DNA of 50,860 bases from the NCBI GenBank assembly GCA_902789445.1, contig CADAOB010000010.1, positions 1 to 50,860 on the forward strand, written 5' to 3'. This DNA comes from an uncultured Bacteroidia bacterium. Lineage in GTDB: Bacteria > Bacteroidota > Bacteroidia > Bacteroidales > UBA932. Positions 47,179-50,860 of the stretch are shown one piece after another (position 1 is the stretch's first letter; each line of letters starts with the position of its first letter). The notes under the pieces are model-generated. The model searched no databases. It saw only the letters and a list, made by a program, of their open reading frames with translations, and had not been told where the DNA came from. The translations under genes were made by a program, and so were the position numbers.

Positions 47179-48519
47179 CTAGTCAAAAGTATGGTAGCGT
47201 ACATTGTTGAAACGGATCATCGCCGGATCGTCGATGTCGCAGGCGCGCTCGTTGTAGAAAAAGACCGCGTCTTCGATGGTGATGCCATGGACCGACGTGA
47301 GCGGGCCCTTGGCCCGGACCGCCGTCGCACAGCTGCGGCAGATGATCCGCGACATCCGGATGTCCGTAAATTCGGGGAGGAAGTTCTGCGTCGTGGCGGG
47401 CTGGTTCGTGTCATACCCCGCCGGGCGGTCGGCATAGTCCGTCTGGAAGATGACGGCCTCGTCCTTGATGTCGGTCATATAGATGTCGCTGATGACGATG
47501 TTCTTCGTCTTGCCACCGCGCTCGGGTGCGCTCTTGAAGCGAAGGCCCGTGTCGGTACCGCAGAAGGTATTGTGCCGCACGATGATGTTTTCCATCCCGG
47601 CCGAGAATTCCGAGCCGATGACAAAGCCGCCGTGGGCATGATAAACCGTATTGTTCTCGATCAGGATATCCTTGCAGGGCCCGTCTTCAAGCGATTTGGC
47701 GCCGGCGCCGGCCTTGAGGCAGATACCGTCGTCACCCACGTCGACCGTACAGCTGCGCACGATCACGCGCTGGCTCTGCATGATGTCGATGCCGTCGCCG
47801 TTCTGCGCATTCCAGGGGCAGCGGACGGTCACGCCGTCGATCGTCACGTCGGTGCAGTGCGTAGGGACCAGATGGAATTTCGGGGCATTCTGGATGGTCA
47901 CGCCCGACACGAGCACACGCGTGCAGTCGGTGAAACGCACCAGATGGGTCCGCATTTTCTCCTGATCCAGATACGAAGGGACCAGATCGGGGAAATGTTT
48001 CAAGCCATGGGCATACCAGAGCGAGCCGTCTTCGGTGACGGTCCCGCCCATCTTCAGGAATTCCTTCCACTCGACATCGCTGACCTTGCTGCGTTTGACC
48101 GGGCGCCACCAGGCGCCGTTGCCGTCGATGATGCCCGCGCCGGTAATGCTCACGTCGTGGCGCTTGGAGGCGGAAATGCCCGGGCGTATCTTTCCCTTCT
48201 CAAGGAAATCCCGCTTGTCAGGCGACAGCAGGATGACGGCACCCCGCTCCAGATGCAGGTCGATGCAGTCTTTCAGCACGACGGGGCCGGTCAGGAAAAT
48301 GCCTTCGGGAACAATCAGGTGGCCGCCGCCCTGCTTCGAAAGGGCGGCGACGGCCTTGCGGAAAGCCTCGGTATTGGAACTGACGCCATCGCCGACACCC
48401 CCGTAATCCAGCAGGGATACGGACCGGTCGGGGATTTGGACGGCTGCGGGTAGGATCTCCTGGGAGCGGGCCGTGAAAAAGGCCGGCAAAAGGAACAAGA
48501 GGACGAGTATTCTTTTCAT
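47179..48519 (-). CDS. Exported polygalacturonase-like glycoside hydrolase, GH28
   Basis: 446 residues from ATG 48519 (an in-frame TTG lies 3 codons earlier); signal peptide ending FFTARS|Q. Parallel beta-helix with the GH28 signatures: CPWNAQNGDGIDIMQS (first Asp), VDVGDDGICLKAG (Asp pair), YHAHGGFVIGSEFSAG (His-Gly) and LRFKSAPERGG (the RIK position). The enzyme hydrolyses pectic galacturonan or rhamnogalacturonan. First gene of GH28-SDR-lipoprotein. Confidence 0.92.
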   Translation of the reverse strand: MKRILVLLFLLPAFFTARSQEILPAAVQIPDRSVSLLDYGGVGDGVSSNTEAFRKAVAALSKQGGGHLIVPEGIFLTGPVVLKDCIDLHLERGAVILLSPDKRDFLEKGKIRPGISASKRHDVSITGAGIIDGNGAWWRPVKRSKVSDVEWKEFLKMGGTVTEDGSLWYAHGLKHFPDLVPSYLDQEKMRTHLVRFTDCTRVLVSGVTIQNAPKFHLVPTHCTDVTIDGVTVRCPWNAQNGDGIDIMQSQRVIVRSCTVDVGDDGICLKAGAGAKSLEDGPCKDILIENNTVYHAHGGFVIGSEFSAGMENIIVRHNTFCGTDTGLRFKSAPERGGKTKNIVISDIYMTDIKDEAVIFQTDYADRPAGYDTNQPATTQNFLPEFTDIRMSRIICRSCATAVRAKGPLTSVHGITIEDAVFFYNERACDIDDPAMIRFNNVRYHTFD

Positions 48520-48525
48520 AATCAG

Positions 48526-48533
48526 CAAATATA
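48526..48533 (-). promoter_or_regulatory. -7 promoter box for the GH28 operon
   Basis: Minus strand TATATTTG, exact, ending 6 bases before ATG 48519, so the mRNA is probably leaderless. Confidence 0.55.
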
Positions 48534-48857
48534 CAAAATTATTCCGAACTGGATGACAAACTATACAGACAGGCGCAGCCGCATTTTTTCGCCCGCCATC
48601 CTCAAATCGGCGGCTGTTTGAGGATGGCGGGCGAGATCAAAACCGGCAGACCGCGTCGGGAGGATGACCAGTAGGTGCCACCGTAACCCTTAGCCGACAC
48701 CTGCGTGCTGGTACTTCCATGTGGCCGCAGCGCCCACATCGAAGCCGGCTGGTTTGCCGGCTTTTGATGGGGTGGTGAGGAGCGTTGAAGAACTTATCGT
48801 TGCCGATACGGACCTTGGGGATAAAGGGTTTCCAGGAGATTGTTGAGTTGCATGCTT
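48534..48857. other. Intergenic region with two inverted repeats, no gene seen
   Basis: About 324 bases between the GH28 promoter and the AbiEii-like stop. A perfect 17-base stem (48590-48606 with 48617-48633, CGCCCGCCATCCTCAAA and its complement) has a 10-base loop. A second stem, AAGCCGGC-tggttt-GCCGGCTT, lies near 48750. Short open frames on the minus strand have no start or family I can support; one contains GTYWSS, which may be a relic. Confidence 0.6.
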
Positions 48858-49925
48858 CTACCCCAGTTCCTCCAGGCGACGTGCATAGAAGAAAGCCTCG
48901 ATGTTGACTTTCTTGAGGCGGTTGAGTTTATTGAGGGCCTGATCCTCGATGATTTCCGTGGCGAGGACGGCATCGTCGGCCGGTGTGTAGTGGCGCACTT
49001 CGTTAATGCCAAGCTGCAGGAGACGTGCGAGATAGGCCACTTTGGCGGCATCCCGGACGGCACGTTCCATGGCATAGTTCTCCGTGAGGATGAAACTGTT
49101 TACGCGGTGGGCTCCGCTGGTGAGCCAGGTGTATTCCTGGCGGTCCAGGGCTCCGTAGAGGCAGATGTTCATGGCCGTGTTGTAGGCATCGGCAAGTACA
49201 TCAGCGGCAGAGAGTTCATCCAGACCCCGGTAGCCAAGCTCGATGGGGACGATGGCGTTGAAGGTGCGACGGACGGTTTCAAGGGAGCCCGTGCGGTCCA
49301 GGATGGTGCTGATGTCGAAGAGTTGCTTCATTATCTCCATGGAGAAGGGCTTATCCCCTTTGAAGAACGGGATGCCCGTGGTATGCGGGGCGAAGGCGGT
49401 GAGTTTGTCGCCCAGCATGTCTTCCAGCGACGGGATCCGGACCATCACCGGCTCTCCGTCCGTCTTGAGCAGCGGGCTTTGGATAGGCATCGACAGTACC
49501 TGATTGTACTGAATGTCTTCATATAGGACGTCAAGAAGGATTTCACTATTTGTATAGCCGGAGGGATAGGACACCAGGTACTGGTAGGAGGCGTGTGTCT
49601 TGGGCACCATGGTGCGGGACTGCCGGGAGAATTCCGTGACGCCGGTGAATCCGTACTCGGCCGCATAACGTTCCAGATAATCCCCGATGTTGGTGCCTGG
49701 CTTGCAGACAATGTCCACGTCGATGGAAAGCCTGCGGGAGGAGCCTAGATGGAGCATCAATGCTGTTCCCCCTTTGAAGACGAAGGGGCAGCCGGAACGC
49801 AAGAGCGATTCCAACAGGGAGAAGGCCCGGATGGTCTTTTCAAGCAGGGATGCGTCTTTGATGTAGGGATAGCGGGCGCGGAGGGAATCTATCCACTCCA
49901 GGGTACGGCTTTCGGGGTTAATCAT
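48858..49925 (-). CDS. AbiEii-like nucleotidyltransferase toxin
   Basis: 355 residues of the AbiEii/DUF1814 superfamily. The nucleotidyltransferase signature is FKGGTALMLHLGSSRRLSID followed by VDI, with a later basic motif in PSLEDMLGDKLTAFAPHTTG. In type IV toxin-antitoxin (AbiE) systems this toxin transfers nucleotides to tRNA or other targets and gives phage defence. It overlaps its partner gene by 8 bases. Assignment to the superfamily is firm; activity is inferred. Confidence 0.88.
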   Translation of the reverse strand: MINPESRTLEWIDSLRARYPYIKDASLLEKTIRAFSLLESLLRSGCPFVFKGGTALMLHLGSSRRLSIDVDIVCKPGTNIGDYLERYAAEYGFTGVTEFSRQSRTMVPKTHASYQYLVSYPSGYTNSEILLDVLYEDIQYNQVLSMPIQSPLLKTDGEPVMVRIPSLEDMLGDKLTAFAPHTTGIPFFKGDKPFSMEIMKQLFDISTILDRTGSLETVRRTFNAIVPIELGYRGLDELSAADVLADAYNTAMNICLYGALDRQEYTWLTSGAHRVNSFILTENYAMERAVRDAAKVAYLARLLQLGINEVRHYTPADDAVLATEIIEDQALNKLNRLKKVNIEAFFYARRLEELG

Positions 49926-50655
49926 GGTCAGGCATGTCGATATTGGAAATTAATTTTTGAACAGCCTCCGTGCAGCCACGGCGGCGGGCATAACGGAGCA
50001 TGGCAGGAAGGGACAGCGCGTAGCTGCGGAAGGCCCGCTCGCAGATGGTGTACACCTCCGAGCCCTGCAGGTAGTCGAATTCCGGATTGACAGCGATGTC
50101 CACCAACACCTTTTCGGCTGCAGGGACGCGGAGCCCGCCGAAGGAATCCAGCGGAGATTCGGAGTAAAGCGGATGGATGACGATGCTGTCGCGACCGTCT
50201 CCATAGGTGAAGAATTCTTCCTTTGTAGGATGCGGGAGTACGCTGAAAGAGGGGCACATCTCCTTGAGGGCGTCGAAGAAAGTATCCTGAAGGTCCCGCT
50301 CCACGTCCACCACGATGATGTTCACGTTGGGCACGTGCAGCATCAGCGGCACTACGCAGAAGGAGTCCCAAATGCAGAAATCCACCAGCGGATAGCGCTT
50401 TTTCAGCGCCTGGCCGATCTTCATTGCCTCCTCCCGAGGGCGAATCAAAAGCGGTGGCCTGGCCCCTTCCGGAAGAGAATACGCTCCCCATCCGGTCTTC
50501 ACCAGCCGTCCGGTTGAAACCAGCCGTGCCAGAATGGCCGAAAGACTGGCCTCGTTGAGGGACGCATCGGAGCGCAGCGCATCCAGCAGCTCCTTCCTGC
50601 TGAAAGAGCCACCATTCTGCGACGCAAACGATATGACATTCTCCGTAATGGGCAT
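49918..50655 (-). CDS. DUF6577/AbiEi-like antitoxin
   Basis: 245 residues. The N-terminal winged helix (SFSRKELLDALRS, LSAILARLVSTGRLVKTG, WGAYSLP) is followed by a domain containing VDFCIWDSFCVVPLMLHVPN and IVVDVERDLQDTFFDALKE. This layout fits the antitoxin partner of AbiEii-like toxins. It is first in the pair and is preceded by a palindrome at the promoter, as expected for autoregulation. Confidence 0.8.
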   Translation of the reverse strand: MPITENVISFASQNGGSFSRKELLDALRSDASLNEASLSAILARLVSTGRLVKTGWGAYSLPEGARPPLLIRPREEAMKIGQALKKRYPLVDFCIWDSFCVVPLMLHVPNVNIIVVDVERDLQDTFFDALKEMCPSFSVLPHPTKEEFFTYGDGRDSIVIHPLYSESPLDSFGGLRVPAAEKVLVDIAVNPEFDYLQGSEVYTICERAFRSYALSLPAMLRYARRRGCTEAVQKLISNIDMPDHD

Positions 50656-50674
50656 CGTTTCTTTTTTCTGGCTA

Positions 50675-50682
50675 CAAAATTA
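50675..50682 (-). promoter_or_regulatory. -7 promoter box for the AbiE-like pair
   Basis: Minus strand TAATTTTG fits TAnnTTTG, 19 bases before the ATG at 50655. Confidence 0.55.
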
Positions 50683-50683
50683 T

Positions 50684-50725
50684 AACAAAAATGGCACAAA
50701 ACAAAGAATTTGTGCCAAAAATGTT
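50684..50725. promoter_or_regulatory. Palindromic operator of the AbiE-like pair
   Basis: TGGCACAAA (50692-50700), 8-base spacer, TTTGTGCCA (50709-50717), perfect, with outer AACA/TGTT also matching. It covers the -33 region of the promoter, where a bound antitoxin would block transcription. Confidence 0.6.
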
Positions 50726-50782
50726 AAAGTTTTATGAAGCTCTTTCCGCCCAGGGTGGACAGAAGAATTCAGGGATTATTCG

Positions 50783-50790
50783 TAACTTTG
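50783..50790 (+). promoter_or_regulatory. -7 promoter box for the gene at the right edge
   Basis: TAACTTTG, exact TAnnTTTG, 20 bases before the ATG at 50811. Confidence 0.5.
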
Positions 50791-50810
50791 TGTGCACCAA
50801 ACCACAGCCC

Positions 50811-50860
50811 ATGGCCAGAATCTACGTCGCCTCCAGTTGGAGGAACCCATACCAGCCCGA
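50811..50860 (+). CDS. Start of a gene cut by the window edge, possibly nucleoside 2-deoxyribosyltransferase-like
   Basis: Only 16 codons are present (MARIYVASSWRNPYQP). The opening resembles small proteins of the nucleoside 2-deoxyribosyltransferase-like group, which begin with a beta strand followed by an ASSWRN-type loop. Too short for certainty. Confidence 0.45.
   Translation, partial: MARIYVASSWRNPYQP

Noticed and set aside
48590-48633. Intrinsic terminator
   Set aside because: The stem is perfect, but the T run is on the wrong side for both strands.
48794-49075. 93-codon minus-strand open frame overlapping the AbiEii-like gene end
   Set aside because: Out-of-frame shadow with no start context or family.

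Overview
The window looks like a chromosomal segment of a GC-rich Bacteroidota, most likely an uncultured gut or rumen Bacteroidales. The grounds are: many -7 promoter boxes of the form TAnnTTTG and few Shine-Dalgarno sequences; a Rho factor with the large disordered, Q-rich N-terminal insertion of this phylum; a TonB-dependent receptor; an RHS protein of Bacteroidales type; a Bacteroidales-type 2-oxoacid:ferredoxin oxidoreductase cluster; and an IS1634-like transposase. Most of the window is well-conserved housekeeping DNA.

Layout. 1-1.93 kb is a decayed accessory patch: an IS5-group transposase remnant, a lipoprotein gene and an RHS relic. 1.94-5.47 kb holds a thioredoxin/GH29 fucosidase pair divergent from a secreted M28 peptidase. 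5.48-9.33 kb is the rsfS-ftsH-cdsA-psd operon, divergent from birA (9.42-10.19). 10.18-13.80 kb holds pepD-rpe and dnaA, followed by an AT-rich gap that could be an origin. 14.03-17.89 kb holds a cell-wall amidase divergent from lptD. rho (17.97-19.78) converges on an esterase. A tRNA-Lys with a two-way terminator (20.65-20.76) precedes tig-clpP-clpX and a divergent M20 peptidase. 25.5-27.6 kb is the strangest part: a nested palindromic repeat, a shortened and probably inactive IS1634-like transposase, a small alpha-CTD-like gene, a long structured leader and a 20-bp direct repeat. 27.6-30.9 kb holds mtgA, an HD-domain gene, a split chromate transporter and a nitroreductase, with a second palindromic element. 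30.9-36.8 kb is a TolC/HlyD/ABC-2 export operon ending in an AraC regulator. 37.1-39.7 kb is a four-subunit 2-oxoacid:ferredoxin oxidoreductase. 39.7-42.9 kb is yhhQ-queF-TonB receptor, preceded by what looks like a preQ1-I riboswitch. 43.0-45.8 kb is a sigma/anti-sigma/DUF2807 operon plus an EamA transporter. 45.9-48.5 kb is GH28-SDR-lipoprotein. The end holds an AbiE-like two-gene cassette with a palindromic operator, and the first codons of one more gene.

How the genes work together. The strongest new hypothesis is an outer-membrane salvage route for queuosine precursors: receptor, inner-membrane transporter and preQ0 reductase in one transcription unit under a preQ1-sensing element. The second is the transposase/alpha-CTD locus with its structured leader, flanked by palindromic repeats whose conserved core recurs 4.5 kb away. 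Translations, motifs and repeats were read by eye; no database or folding program was used.
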